A DNA stretch of 44,764 nucleotides. Origin: Pluralibacter gergoviae ATCC 33028 = NBRC 105706. GTDB taxonomy: Bacteria; Pseudomonadota; Gammaproteobacteria; Enterobacterales; Enterobacteriaceae. Positions 30,943 through 39,344 of the stretch are shown piece by piece (position 1 is the stretch's first letter; every line of letters begins with the position of its first letter). The stretch lies in NCBI RefSeq assembly GCF_001598855.1, contig NZ_BCZS01000032.1, positions 1 to 44,764 of the forward strand. The letters run 5' to 3'. The position numbers were made by a program, and so were the translations under genes. The notes under the pieces were generated by a model, which saw only the letters and a program-made list of their open reading frames with translations, did not search any database and was not told the origin of the DNA.

Positions 30943-31257
30943 TAAATTACCCTCAACGTTATTGGGGGGCAGCATGAACACGCCAGCGCAGCTAAATTCA
31001 GGCCATTTAAGCTGCGAACTTATTTTATGTAATCAGTATGTTTGCTCGATGTTAAATTACAGTTTGATGCTAGCGAGAGTGGAACATCAGGAAAAGCAGT
31101 AAAAATATGGCAGGTGGCGATAAAAAAACGTGGAATGGGCGCCGGTGCAGCCCTGGCGGGCGTTCCGGCATAAATGACTAAAAGAAAGAGTCAAACCAGA
31201 GATAAAAAGTGTGATCGCTTTCGAATAATATTGCGGAATTCTGCGCTGCGGAGAGAG
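30943..31257 (-). promoter_or_regulatory. Upstream region of the permease-aminotransferase operon
   Basis: About 315 AT-rich bases between the permease start and the terminator of the preceding operon. It must contain the permease promoter. I see no well-spaced consensus pair, no convincing reading frame and no clear operator. Confidence 0.4.
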
Positions 31258-31294
31258 TAAATAATAAACGCGCCCCGGAGGCGCGTTTATTATT
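31258..31294 (-). terminator. Terminator of the FMO-RidA-DUF1028-M20 operon
   Basis: Perfect 15-bp stem, 31260-31274 with 31280-31294, five-base loop, abutting the stop codon of the M20 hydrolase. The distal arm carries T-rich sequence continuing TTTAC on the minus strand. Confidence 0.85.
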
Positions 31295-32443
31295 TCAGGC
31301 TTTCAGCCACTGACAGAGGTGATCCAGCATTGCCATACATCGGCCTAGCTGTTCCTCACTGACAAATTCGTCCGGCTTGTGGCCCTGATCCATGCTGCCG
31401 GGGCCGCAGATGAGCGTCGCCACGCCCACGGCATCGAACAGACCGCCCTCGGTACCGAAGGCAACGGTGCTGAAGTCGTCGCTGCCGGACCACTGCGCCA
31501 GCCAGCGGGCAAACTCAGACTGCGGATCGGTCAGCAGGCCGGGATAGCGGCTGAGCTCCTGAAAGGTGATATTACTGCCGCCAGCAACCTGGCGCATCTC
31601 CGCCAGCAGTTCCTCACTGGCGTACTGCCTGAGCGCCTCCACGGTCTCGTCGGCGCTGGCCTCCGGCAGGTGGCGAATTTCGAAGTCAAACTGGCAGGAC
31701 TGCGGCACGATATTCAGCGCGCTGCCGCCCTGAATAATGCCCGCCTGCGCGGTGCTGAACGGCGGGTCGAAGCGCGGGTCCTGCCGCCGGGCCAGGTCCT
31801 CCCCCAGCGACGAGAGCCGGTTTATCAGCTTCGCGGCATAGGTAATGGCGTTAACACCCTGCGGGGCGTAGGCGGAGTGGCACGCGTGCCCCTCAACCGC
31901 GCAGCGCACCGCCAGCTTGCCCTTGTGGCCGTAGACCGGCTTCATCTCCGTCGGTTCGCCGATGATGCACATCGCCGGCTTTTCCGGCGAGGCGCGCAGA
32001 TGCTCCACCAGGCTGCGTACCCCGAGACAGCCCACCTCCTCATCGTAGGAGAAGGCCAGCCACAGGGGCATACGCAGCGGCGCGGCGAGAAAGTCCGGCA
32101 CGGCGGCGAGCACGCAGGCCAGAAACCCTTTCATGTCGGCGCTGCCGCGGCCGTAGATGCGCCCGTCCCGGCGGGTGGCGCAAAACGGCGGCACCGTCCA
32201 GGCCTGACCGTCTACCGGCACCACGTCGGTGTGGCCGGAGAGCATCACGCCGCCGTCGCCGGCGGGCCCGAGGCGCGCCAGCAGGTTGGCCTTGCCGCGC
32301 GTTTCGTCGTAAAAGCGCTTGGTGGCGATCCCGGCCGAGCCCAGATAGTCATCAATAAAATCGATCAGCGCCAGGTTCGACTCGCGGCTGGTGGTATCAA
32401 AGGCCAGCAGCCGCTCAAGCAGCGCGGCGGGCGCGTTACTCAT
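31295..32443 (-). CDS. ArgE-like M20 family deacylase
   Basis: Zinc peptidase-fold hydrolase of the acetylornithine deacetylase type. I start it at the ATG at 32443 (MSNAPAALLERLLAFDTTSR), giving 382 residues. Metal and catalytic motifs are LSGHTDVVPVDGQAW (about 73-87), YGRGSADMKGFLA, the catalytic Glu pair in FSYDEEVGCLG, and GEPTEMKPVYGHKGKL. The start overlaps the DUF1028 stop by 8 bp, so the two are translated together. It is probably not the biosynthetic ArgE, which lies with argCB elsewhere in enterics. An N-acyl amine or amino acid substrate is likely. Confidence 0.82.
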   Translation of the reverse strand: MSNAPAALLERLLAFDTTSRESNLALIDFIDDYLGSAGIATKRFYDETRGKANLLARLGPAGDGGVMLSGHTDVVPVDGQAWTVPPFCATRRDGRIYGRGSADMKGFLACVLAAVPDFLAAPLRMPLWLAFSYDEEVGCLGVRSLVEHLRASPEKPAMCIIGEPTEMKPVYGHKGKLAVRCAVEGHACHSAYAPQGVNAITYAAKLINRLSSLGEDLARRQDPRFDPPFSTAQAGIIQGGSALNIVPQSCQFDFEIRHLPEASADETVEALRQYASEELLAEMRQVAGGSNITFQELSRYPGLLTDPQSEFARWLAQWSGSDDFSTVAFGTEGGLFDAVGVATLICGPGSMDQGHKPDEFVSEEQLGRCMAMLDHLCQWLKA

Positions 32444-33110
32444 CGCCCGGCACGCCGTAGCCTGGCGCCTCTCTGGGATCGAGGGCGCGGGTGACGTAGG
32501 CCTGCATCTGCGGCTCATAGGCCTGCCACAGCGCCGCCAGCTCGCCAATCGGATCCTCATCGCGCCAGTCCACCCGCAGATCGACAATCGGCCAGGCGCA
32601 CCGATCCGCGACCTTAACGGCGGCAGAGTGCACCGGCCCCGCCTCGCCGCCCGCCGCTAACCCGGCCTGCAGCGCGGTAATCAGCCTGCCGGCCAGCGCC
32701 CCGCGCGAGCCCTCAAAGGCGCGGACCATGGCATCGACGACCGCTTTATCGGCCAGCATGTTGCCGCCCGCCACGCAGTCAACGCCGTGAGCGACGTGGT
32801 ACGTGCCGAGGGTATGCTCCCCGCTCCAGGCGGCAGTGCCGCCGGCGGCGTCGATAACAGTGACCTGGCGATACGCGCTGAATGTATCCTGGGCCAGCGC
32901 CTGGCTGAGGGCCGCCTCGGCCCCCGCGCCCTTCTCCAGCCCGGCAAGCGTCAGGGGACCCAGCAGCGGCAGGGTGATGTTCTGACTCGATACCGCGCCG
33001 ACGCCCGCCTGCAGCCACGGGCAGCGCGCGCCGACCGCAATGCTGGAAGAGCTGATGGCTATGCCCAGCTGCCCGGTTTCAGCGCAGCGGGCTGTGACGG
33101 AAAATGTCAT
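32436..33110 (-). CDS. DUF1028 family protein (Ntn-hydrolase-like)
   Basis: The 224-residue protein begins MTFSVTARCAETGQLGIAIS and carries the family blocks GARCPWLQAGVGAVSSQ and CVAGGNMLADKAVVDAM (about 110-126). The family has no established biochemical role. Some members resemble N-terminal nucleophile hydrolases and are found beside amidase and M20 genes. Here it lies 13 bp after the RidA-like gene and overlaps the M20 gene, which suggests a joint hydrolytic step on an amide. No signal peptide is seen. Confidence 0.8.
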   Translation of the reverse strand: MTFSVTARCAETGQLGIAISSSSIAVGARCPWLQAGVGAVSSQNITLPLLGPLTLAGLEKGAGAEAALSQALAQDTFSAYRQVTVIDAAGGTAAWSGEHTLGTYHVAHGVDCVAGGNMLADKAVVDAMVRAFEGSRGALAGRLITALQAGLAAGGEAGPVHSAAVKVADRCAWPIVDLRVDWRDEDPIGELAALWQAYEPQMQAYVTRALDPREAPGYGVPGDE

Positions 33111-33123
33111 AAAACCTCCTGAG

Positions 33124-33546
33124 TTAGCCCTGCCAGTCGTCGGGAATGACCGCGATGACGTCGATCTCCATCAGCCACTGCGGCTGCGCGAGGGCGGAAA
33201 CCACCAGCCCGGTAGAGATGGGGAAAACGCCCTTCAGCCACTTGCCCACTTCGCGGTAGACCGGCTCGCGGTAGCGCGGGTCGATAATGTAGGTGGTGGT
33301 TTTGACGATATGGGAGAGATCGCTCCCCGCCTCTTCCAGCAGCTGCTTGACGTTTTTCATCGCCTGCTCGGCCTGCGCCTGCGGGTCGCCAAGCCCCACC
33401 AGATTGCCCTCAAAGTCGGTGCCCACCTGGCCGCGCACGTAGACGGTATTCCCGGCGCGAACCGCCTGGCACAGGTCATTATCCAGGGTCTGGTTCGGGT
33501 AGGTCTCTTTAGTGTTAAACATGCGAATACGGGTATGTGTCGGCAT
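33124..33546 (-). CDS. RidA-fold (YjgF/YER057c/UK114) protein lacking the canonical Arg
   Basis: A 140-residue RidA-superfamily protein from the ATG at 33546. The fold landmarks are GNTVYVRGQVGTDFEGNLV (about 32-50), AEQAMKNVKQLLEEAGSDL and a C-terminal MEIDVIAVIP. In RidA itself the catalytic Arg105 sits in a P-x-R-x-x-V context. Here the aligned segment is FPISTGLVV, so the Arg appears replaced by Ser. It may therefore not be an imine/enamine deaminase, and perhaps belongs to one of the other Rid subgroups. It follows the flavoprotein gene by 31 bp. Confidence 0.82.
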   Translation of the reverse strand: MPTHTRIRMFNTKETYPNQTLDNDLCQAVRAGNTVYVRGQVGTDFEGNLVGLGDPQAQAEQAMKNVKQLLEEAGSDLSHIVKTTTYIIDPRYREPVYREVGKWLKGVFPISTGLVVSALAQPQWLMEIDVIAVIPDDWQG

Positions 33547-33577
33547 TGTCCTGTGTCCTGAATAAACGTGGTTCGAA

Positions 33578-34852
33578 TCACGCGCCGCTGCGGTCGGACG
33601 GCGAGCGGTAGGCGCTGTATTTACGCTGTATAGCAATCTGTTCGGCAATATGCTTAGCATCGTGCCAGACGCCCCAGATAAAGGTGGAGCCCCGGCGCGA
33701 AAGCCACGGCAGGCCGAGGAAATAGACTCCGGGCTCGCTGGAGACGCCGCGCTGATGCTGCGGACGGCCGTTGGCGTCAAAGGCATTGACCTTCAGCCAG
33801 CCGTAGTCCACGCCGTAGCCGGTCGCCCAGATAATAGCGGTGACGCCGGCCTCCTTCAGATTAAGCGATGCCAGCGGATGCGTCATGCACGCCGGATCGG
33901 GCAGGAAGCGGCGCGCCTCTTCTTCCAGCGGCAAATCGAGTCCGTTGCGCGCGATATAGGCATCGGCGGCGTCCAGCAGCGCAAGGTAGTTCTCATCCCC
34001 GCGGCGGATATTGTCGGCCAGATCCTGGCGAAAGGTCACCGTGCCCTGGTCAAACGCCTGGGTCACGCCCACCAGCTGGATACCCTGATGCGCCAGGGCG
34101 CGAAAATCGACGGTATGGCCGCCGCGGGCGCCGCTCACCGCAATGGTCACGTGTTCTTTACCCGGCTCGCTGGCCGCCGCATCCCACATGCCCAGCACGC
34201 CGAGCCACCAGCAAAAATCGCGGTTGCGATAGGCGCGCGGCGGGCGGTCGTGCGCCCCGACGGAGAGGTAAACCTTTTTTCCCGCCCGGTTCAGCTCATC
34301 GGCGATCTGCACCCCGGATGAACCCGCGCCGACGACCAGCACCGCGCCTTCCGGCAGCTGCTGCGGATTAAAATATTTTGCGGAGTGGATCTGATAGAGA
34401 TCGTCATCCTGCGGGGCGATAGCCGGGATAACCGGCTTCTGAAACGGTCCGGTGGCCGCCACAATGCGCTGGGCTTCAATGATCCCCTCGGAGGTTTCCA
34501 CCGTGAAGCCGGGGCGGCCTTCGTTGCGCACCACCCGCTTCACTTCAACCCCGGTACGCACCGGCGCTTCAAATTTCTGCGCATAGGCCTCAAAGTAGGC
34601 GGCAATATCCTCTTTCGCCACAAAGCTGTCCGGATCGGCGCCGGGAAACTCCATACCCGGAAAGCGGTCGTGCCATGCCGGGCCATTGGCCACCAGGGAA
34701 TCCCAGCGGCCGCTGCGCCAGGCTTCGGCAATGCGATTTTTCTCCAGCACCAGGTGCGGAATGCTGTGCTTCGTCAGATGTTCGCTCATGGCGACACCCG
34801 CCTGTCCGGCGCCCACGACGAGGGTATCAATTACGGTTTTTTCAACGGTCAT
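33578..34852 (-). CDS. FAD/NADPH-dependent monooxygenase (CzcO/FMO-like)
   Basis: A 424-residue two-nucleotide-site flavoprotein. The FAD GxGxxG is GAGQAG (14-19), and the NAD(P)H site is GAGSSG (175-180). FMO/BVMO landmarks are WDSLVANGPAWHDRFPG (about 50-66), ATGPFQKPVIP (about 133-143) and IIWATGYGVDYGWL near 345. No membrane segment. It opens a four-gene operon with RidA, DUF1028 and M20. It could N- or C-oxygenate an amine, but the substrate is unknown. Confidence 0.8.
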   Translation of the reverse strand: MTVEKTVIDTLVVGAGQAGVAMSEHLTKHSIPHLVLEKNRIAEAWRSGRWDSLVANGPAWHDRFPGMEFPGADPDSFVAKEDIAAYFEAYAQKFEAPVRTGVEVKRVVRNEGRPGFTVETSEGIIEAQRIVAATGPFQKPVIPAIAPQDDDLYQIHSAKYFNPQQLPEGAVLVVGAGSSGVQIADELNRAGKKVYLSVGAHDRPPRAYRNRDFCWWLGVLGMWDAAASEPGKEHVTIAVSGARGGHTVDFRALAHQGIQLVGVTQAFDQGTVTFRQDLADNIRRGDENYLALLDAADAYIARNGLDLPLEEEARRFLPDPACMTHPLASLNLKEAGVTAIIWATGYGVDYGWLKVNAFDANGRPQHQRGVSSEPGVYFLGLPWLSRRGSTFIWGVWHDAKHIAEQIAIQRKYSAYRSPSDRSGA

Positions 34853-35058
34853 TTTTGTGTCCTTCGACTGGCAGTTAAGCAGGTGTCAGAAACCACCTCG
34901 TTAAGGACGATGTTATTCAAAGGTTAAAAACAGATAAATTATTATAAAAATGGGACTTGAGAATAAATTTATGAGGGTAGGCGTTCCCCTCGTCTGTCGA
35001 CCGGTTTTGACGACCGGCGGCAAACGCCGTCGGCCATCGGTAACCGCCGCGAGGGGGC
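34853..35058 (-). promoter_or_regulatory. Leader of the flavoprotein operon and LysR 3' region
   Basis: On the minus strand a TATAAT at 34946-34941 lies about 90 bp before the flavoprotein gene and could be its -10 box, with a poor -35. Between 34986 and 35056 the sequence can fold into a branched structure closed by CCCCTCG/CGAGGGG, next to the LysR stop codon. No T-run follows, so its role is unclear. Confidence 0.4.
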
Positions 35059-35976
35059 TCAGCGCTCGCGCTGCGGACTTAAATCCACGCTGCGGCAGTA
35101 GTCCATAAACAGCCGGGTTGGCCGGGTCGGCTCGCTGTTGAACAGCCAGGCCATGGCCAGCTGGGACGCTTTCATCTCATCGAGGATCTCAACGCACGTC
35201 ACGCTCTGCCCATCGTAGGTCACCGGCTGCACCGGCCGGGTCACCAGCACCGAGAAGCCAAGCCCCTGCCCGACCATACAGCGCACCATCTCTATCGACG
35301 GCGAACTGTAGGCAATCTGCGGCTGGTAGCCTTTAGCTTTGAAAAGATTGATAAAGTAGTTTTTGCTGGGCACAACGTCCAGCAGGATCATCGGCTCGCG
35401 GCTCAGCTCTGCCAGGGTGACGGTTCCCCGCGCGGCCAGCGGATGGCCGGTGGGCAGCAGCGCATAGGGTTTCTCCGGTGCGTTGAGATACTCTTTATTG
35501 ATAGTGCCGTCCAGCTCCAGATCGTAGAGAAAAGCCAGATCAAAACGCCCGCGCTGCAGACCGTGCGCAATCTCATGCTGCTCGCCGTCGTAAATATTGA
35601 TGGTAATTTCCGGATAAAGTTTCTTAAAACCGGCAATCAGCCTCGGCATATACAGCGGCGCGGCGGTTTCAAAACAGCCTACCGAGACCGTACCGGAGAC
35701 CATATCGTTATCCGCCCGGGAGTTTTGTTCAAACTGCCAGGCCAGCTGCAGCAGCTCTTTGGCTTTTTCATAGAAGCGCTGGCCGCTCGGCGTAATAGAG
35801 ACGCCCTGGGCATGGTGGCGAATGAAGAACTGCTGATCGAACATCTCCTCGAGCGTTTTAATGGCGATAGAGATAGAGGGTTGGGCAATATGCTGCTGGC
35901 GAGAGGCTTCGGCGATGCTCTGGCACTCCACCACGGCGATGAAATATTTGAGCTGTTTGAGCGTAAAATGGGGCAT
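35059..35976 (-). CDS. LysR-family transcriptional regulator
   Basis: A 305-residue LTTR. The N-terminal winged helix-turn-helix is FTLKQLKYFIAVVECQSIAE with ASRQQHIAQPSISIAIKTLE (about 3-45). An effector domain (about 90-300) follows. It is divergent from the aldehyde dehydrogenase gene and upstream of the flavoprotein operon on the same strand, so it most likely controls both. The effector is probably a pathway amine or product, which is inference. Confidence 0.9.
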   Translation of the reverse strand: MPHFTLKQLKYFIAVVECQSIAEASRQQHIAQPSISIAIKTLEEMFDQQFFIRHHAQGVSITPSGQRFYEKAKELLQLAWQFEQNSRADNDMVSGTVSVGCFETAAPLYMPRLIAGFKKLYPEITINIYDGEQHEIAHGLQRGRFDLAFLYDLELDGTINKEYLNAPEKPYALLPTGHPLAARGTVTLAELSREPMILLDVVPSKNYFINLFKAKGYQPQIAYSSPSIEMVRCMVGQGLGFSVLVTRPVQPVTYDGQSVTCVEILDEMKASQLAMAWLFNSEPTRPTRLFMDYCRSVDLSPQRER

Positions 35977-36319
35977 GGTTGACCTTACTTTTTTATTTTA
36001 TTGCATAGCACCTGAACACATTTAGCCGGGGGTTAGCCGCTGCGCAAGCGGCCTGTATCGGCTTTGCGAAGCCCGTTCGTTAAATATTTGTAAACAAAAG
36101 AAACATATCCCCGCTAATCTGTACCGGGTCAAATTACATTTTTTGTTGCTTGTGCGACAAATAAGGAATACCTATCTCCCGGCCCCGCTGCCGCCATTTT
36201 TTATTGAGCATTCCTATAATTTTCGTCCTTTCCCATTCGCGCACTCTGCTGCACCATGAGATGAAATTAACAATCACACAACATCATGCTTACGCGTCCG
36301 AAAAATAAGAAGGAAGAAG
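35977..36319. promoter_or_regulatory. Divergent control region, LysR / aldehyde dehydrogenase
   Basis: A 343-bp spacer. It contains the inverted repeat described at 36142-36161 and AT-rich flanks on both sides. I see no reading frame and cannot place -10/-35 boxes with confidence. The dehydrogenase ribosome site is AAGGA at 36310-36314. Confidence 0.5.
36142..36161. promoter_or_regulatory. Candidate LysR operator
   Basis: TTTGTTGC-TTGT-GCGACAAA is a near-perfect inverted repeat (7 of 8 positions) and contains the T-N11-A dyad expected of LysR-type binding sites. It is about 165 bp from the regulator start and 160 bp from the dehydrogenase start. Confidence 0.5.
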
Positions 36320-37813
36320 ATGATGACCGACAGACTGTTCTGGGAAAAAAAGCTGCAGAATCAGCGCTTCATCAGCTACGCAATCGTTGACGGTGCGCCG
36401 CGCTTTTCCGCTGCGGGTAATACCTTCGCCGTCGTCAATCCGGCCAGCGGCCGGGTACTGGCCGAAGTGACCGCCTGTCAGGCCGACGATATCGACGCGG
36501 CGGTGACATCGGCCCGCGCCGCCTTCCGTTCGGGGGCGTGGCGCGGCCTGCCGCCCGGCGAGCGTAAGGCGGCCCTGCTGCGCCTGTCGCAGCTGATTCT
36601 GGATAACCGGGAGGAGCTTGCCCTGCTGGAAAGCGCCAGCATGGGCAAGCCGGTCAATGATGCGCTCAATATTGATATTCCCGGCGCGGCGGCGGTCTTC
36701 GCGTGGTACGCCGAGAGCATCGATAAGCTGTACGACCAGGTGGCGCCGACCGCCTCCGGCGCCCTGGCCACCATTACCCGCGCGCCGGTTGGCGTGGTTG
36801 CCGCCATCGTGCCGTGGAACTTCCCGCTGGATATCACGGCCTGGAAACTGGGTCCCGCGCTAGCGGCGGGCAACAGCGTGATCCTCAAGCCCTCGGAAAA
36901 CTCACCCTTCACCGCCCTGCGGCTCGCCGAGCTGGCCCTTGATGCGGGTATTCCGCCGGGCGTGCTCAACGTTGTGCCGGGCCTGGGTACCGAAGCGGGC
37001 ACTGCCCTGGGGCTGCATGACGACATCGACGTCATCACCTTCACCGGTTCCACGGCGGTGGGCAAAGCATTTATGCACTATTCGGCCCAGTCCAACCTCA
37101 AGCAGGTGTGGCTGGAGTGCGGCGGCAAAAGCGCCAATCTCATTTTCGCCGACTGCGCCGATCTGGATGCCGCCGCGGAAAAGGCGGCCTTCGGCATCTG
37201 CTTCAACCAGGGCGAAGTCTGCTCGGCCAACTCGCGCCTGCTGGTGGAGCGGGCTATCTATAACCGCTTTATCGATAAGCTTATCGAAAAGCTGAGCGCC
37301 TGGGCGCCGAAGCATCCGCTCGATCCCGATGCGCGGATGGGCGCCATGGTCAGCGAGGCCCACCGGCAAAAGTTGATGGGCTATATCGCGCGGGCGCAGG
37401 AAGAGGGGGCGACGCTGCTGGCGGGCGGCGATGCCGTCGCCATCGACGGCGTAAACTGCTACGTACAGCCGACGGTGCTCGGCGGCGTAACGGAAGAGAT
37501 GCGCATCTGGCAGGAGGAAGTTTTCGGTCCGGTGCTGGCGGTGCGGGCGTTTGATGACGAGGATGAGGCGGTGGCGCTGGCCAATAACCACATCTACGCT
37601 CTGGCCGCCTCCGTCTGGACCGACGATCTGCGCCGCGCCCACCGCGTTTCGGCTCGCCTGGAGGCGGGCACCGTCTCGGTGAATACCGTGGATGCGCTTG
37701 ACGTCAGCGTGCCCTTTGGGGGAAATAAGCAGTCCGGCTTCGGGCGCGATCTCTCCCTGCACGCGTTCGATAAGTTCACCACCCTGAAGACCACCTGGTT
37801 CCAGCTGGGCTAA
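36320..37813 (+). CDS. PuuC-like NAD(P)-dependent aldehyde dehydrogenase
   Basis: A 497-residue aldehyde dehydrogenase whose closest remembered relative is PuuC, which oxidises gamma-glutamyl-aminobutyraldehyde. Catalytic residues are Asn167 (PWNFPL), Glu266 (LECGGKSAN) and Cys301 (NQGEVCSANSR). The cofactor loop FTGSTAVGKA is intact (about 241-250). The WYAESIDKLYDQVAPT segment is shared with PuuC. It is divergent from the LysR gene. With the transaminase it would form an amine-to-acid route: transaminate to an aminoaldehyde, then oxidise. Confidence 0.88.
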   Translation: MMTDRLFWEKKLQNQRFISYAIVDGAPRFSAAGNTFAVVNPASGRVLAEVTACQADDIDAAVTSARAAFRSGAWRGLPPGERKAALLRLSQLILDNREELALLESASMGKPVNDALNIDIPGAAAVFAWYAESIDKLYDQVAPTASGALATITRAPVGVVAAIVPWNFPLDITAWKLGPALAAGNSVILKPSENSPFTALRLAELALDAGIPPGVLNVVPGLGTEAGTALGLHDDIDVITFTGSTAVGKAFMHYSAQSNLKQVWLECGGKSANLIFADCADLDAAAEKAAFGICFNQGEVCSANSRLLVERAIYNRFIDKLIEKLSAWAPKHPLDPDARMGAMVSEAHRQKLMGYIARAQEEGATLLAGGDAVAIDGVNCYVQPTVLGGVTEEMRIWQEEVFGPVLAVRAFDDEDEAVALANNHIYALAASVWTDDLRRAHRVSARLEAGTVSVNTVDALDVSVPFGGNKQSGFGRDLSLHAFDKFTTLKTTWFQLG

Positions 37814-37819
37814 GTCAAT

Positions 37820-37841
37820 AGCGCCGGGACACCCCGGCGCT
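37820..37841 (+). terminator. Terminator of the aldehyde dehydrogenase gene
   Basis: Nine-bp stem AGCGCCGGG/CCCGGCGCT with loop ACAC, 7 bp after the stop codon, followed by a short TT tract. It lies between two convergent genes and may serve both. Confidence 0.7.
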
Positions 37842-37851
37842 TTAAAACCGC

Positions 37852-38139
37852 CTATCCGCGCGAACCGTAGCCAAGATTAAAATAGTGCACCGCCCGGTCT
37901 GACTTAAACTCGGTAAAGAACTCAACCATGATGTCACGGTCGAGCCGGTACTGCCTGGTCAGCCTGCCCGCCTCAAGCGCGCCAACGCTTTTCTCACCCG
38001 TCTGCTTCCACAGGCGATAACAGTAGCCCAGCACAAATCCCCGGGTATATTCATTACAAAACCGCGCCTGCTCACCGCACGGATGAGGTGAGGCAGTGTT
38101 GAGCCCGGCTAACAGCCCCTTTCCAAAATGATTATGCAT
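37852..38139 (-). CDS. YghW-like DUF2623 protein
   Basis: A 95-residue protein of unknown function, the same length as E. coli YghW. It shares the pattern NHFGKGL.AGL at the start, YTRGFVLGYCYRLW in the middle (about 31-44) and EAGRLTRQYRLDRDIMVEFF (about 56-75). No signal or membrane segment. It is a single-gene unit convergent with the dehydrogenase. Confidence 0.82.
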   Translation of the reverse strand: MHNHFGKGLLAGLNTASPHPCGEQARFCNEYTRGFVLGYCYRLWKQTGEKSVGALEAGRLTRQYRLDRDIMVEFFTEFKSDRAVHYFNLGYGSRG

Positions 38140-38202
38140 ACTCAGCTCCCAATAGTTATATAAATAATTATATTACGATTGAGAGACGACGGGAAACCAC
38201 AC

Positions 38203-38877
38203 TTAATGGTTAGGTCCGCCGCCGCCTTCCCCGCGTCCAATGTGCTCCAGCCGCATCAGAGCCTGCATACGCCATACGGAGGCCAGAAACGGCATGGAAG
38301 AGAGCGCTATCAGCGCCTCCCGGGAGCCACCCTCGTTGAAAATAATCTGCTGTACACGGCTGAGTGGCCACCCCGGAGCCGGGCGCTCAATCAGCCTGAA
38401 TACGTCGCCGCAGGCGGTCTCGCCGGGTGTCAGCACCCGATAAAACCAGCCGTTGCGCGACTGCTGGTGCATCAGTTCGGGCGCATTGGGATCCTGCAGA
38501 CGGGTCGCCATTGTCTGGCAAGCGACACGCCCCCAGGAAACCTGAATCTCCGCACCGCCAAGTCGAAAAACATCTCCCGGACAGACGCTCTCCTCGGTCA
38601 TTCCCAGGGTTGAAAAGTTTTCACCAAAAATTCCGGTTTGCAGCGGTAGCCCGCAGCGCGCAGGATAGCGCTCGCGCCAGAAGTCATAATGTTCCCGGGC
38701 GTAGTGCATCAGGGCACAATCCGTATCGGAAAAATGCTCTTTAATGCCGCTTTCGGTTTCAAGGCCGTGAGTGCCCAGATACACCCTCCCGGTTAACGCA
38801 ACTTTCTGTTGCGAACCGTCGGCCTGAGGCACGTTTCCAAGGATAGTTTGCAATATTACCGGCTCATCGCTGCCCAT
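38203..38877 (-). CDS. MOSC domain protein, YiiM family
   Basis: From the ATG at 38877 (6 bases behind a GGAG) the protein has 224 residues, as in YiiM of E. coli. MOSC proteins bind molybdenum cofactor; YiiM reduces N-hydroxylated base analogues. Landmarks are the TDCALMHYAREHYDFWRERY block (about 52-71), GIFGENFSTLGMTEESVCPG (about 83-102) and the conserved Cys of WGRVACQTMATR, the expected Moco ligand. It lies next to the relict molybdenum-regulated operon, so both concern Mo, though they are not obviously co-transcribed. Confidence 0.87.
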   Translation of the reverse strand: MGSDEPVILQTILGNVPQADGSQQKVALTGRVYLGTHGLETESGIKEHFSDTDCALMHYAREHYDFWRERYPARCGLPLQTGIFGENFSTLGMTEESVCPGDVFRLGGAEIQVSWGRVACQTMATRLQDPNAPELMHQQSRNGWFYRVLTPGETACGDVFRLIERPAPGWPLSRVQQIIFNEGGSREALIALSSMPFLASVWRMQALMRLEHIGRGEGGGGPNH

Positions 38878-38911
38878 TGTTCTCTCCTTTACTCCAACGC
38901 GTGGAGCATAA

Positions 38912-39092
38912 TTAAAATGTGTATTCCACGCCCGTCCAGACATTGCGCCCTTCTTCAATAAACCCTTCGCTGTAGTAGTAGCGGGTATCAAACAGGTTAT
39001 TAACCGAGGCGTTGACGCTGAAGCCGTGACCCACTTCATAGTCCGCACGCAGGCGGATAATGGCAAAGCCCCGATTTTTTACCGTACCATCA
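38912..39092 (-). pseudogene. C-terminal remnant of a TonB-dependent receptor
   Basis: About 60 codons in frame to a TAA at 38914-38912 encode IIRLRADYEVGHGFSVNAS, VNNLFDTRYYYSEG and the terminal GVEYTF. This is the last beta-strands and terminal aromatic residue of a TonB-dependent outer-membrane receptor. There is no plug, no TonB box and no start. It is joined directly to the broken end of modD, so more than 90% of the receptor has been lost. Confidence 0.85.
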
Positions 39093-39098
39093 GTGTCG

Positions 39099-39344
39099 CT
39101 ATAGCTTGACCTGCATGGCCTCGTCGGGGGTAAATTTGTCCAGCTGCAGAATGTCGGGCTGCGCCTGCAGCGCAGCCAGCATCTGCACCGCGGGCGCGAT
39201 GCCGCTGATACAGCCGCCCTGGCGGTGGCGAAAGGTCATCACCCCCGGTCGTGAACCAATATCCAACGCGCGAGAGGTCAGGTCTCCTCCGTGGATATCC
39301 TCCATTAGCCAGGCGTCGGTGAGCGCCCTTGGGATATAGATCAT
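39099..39344 (-). pseudogene. modD: modD pseudogene (internal deletion)
   Basis: ModD is a quinolinate-phosphoribosyltransferase-like protein of about 280 residues found in molybdenum transport operons. This frame has the true N-terminus (MIYIPRALTDAWLMEDIHGG, then GDLTSRALDIGSRPG). It jumps after about residue 60 to a C-terminal block (QPDILQLDKFTPDEA) and stops at residue 81. The middle, including the Arg/Lys-rich active site, is gone. Its ATG overlaps the methyltransferase stop (ATGA), so it was part of the same operon. Confidence 0.82.
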
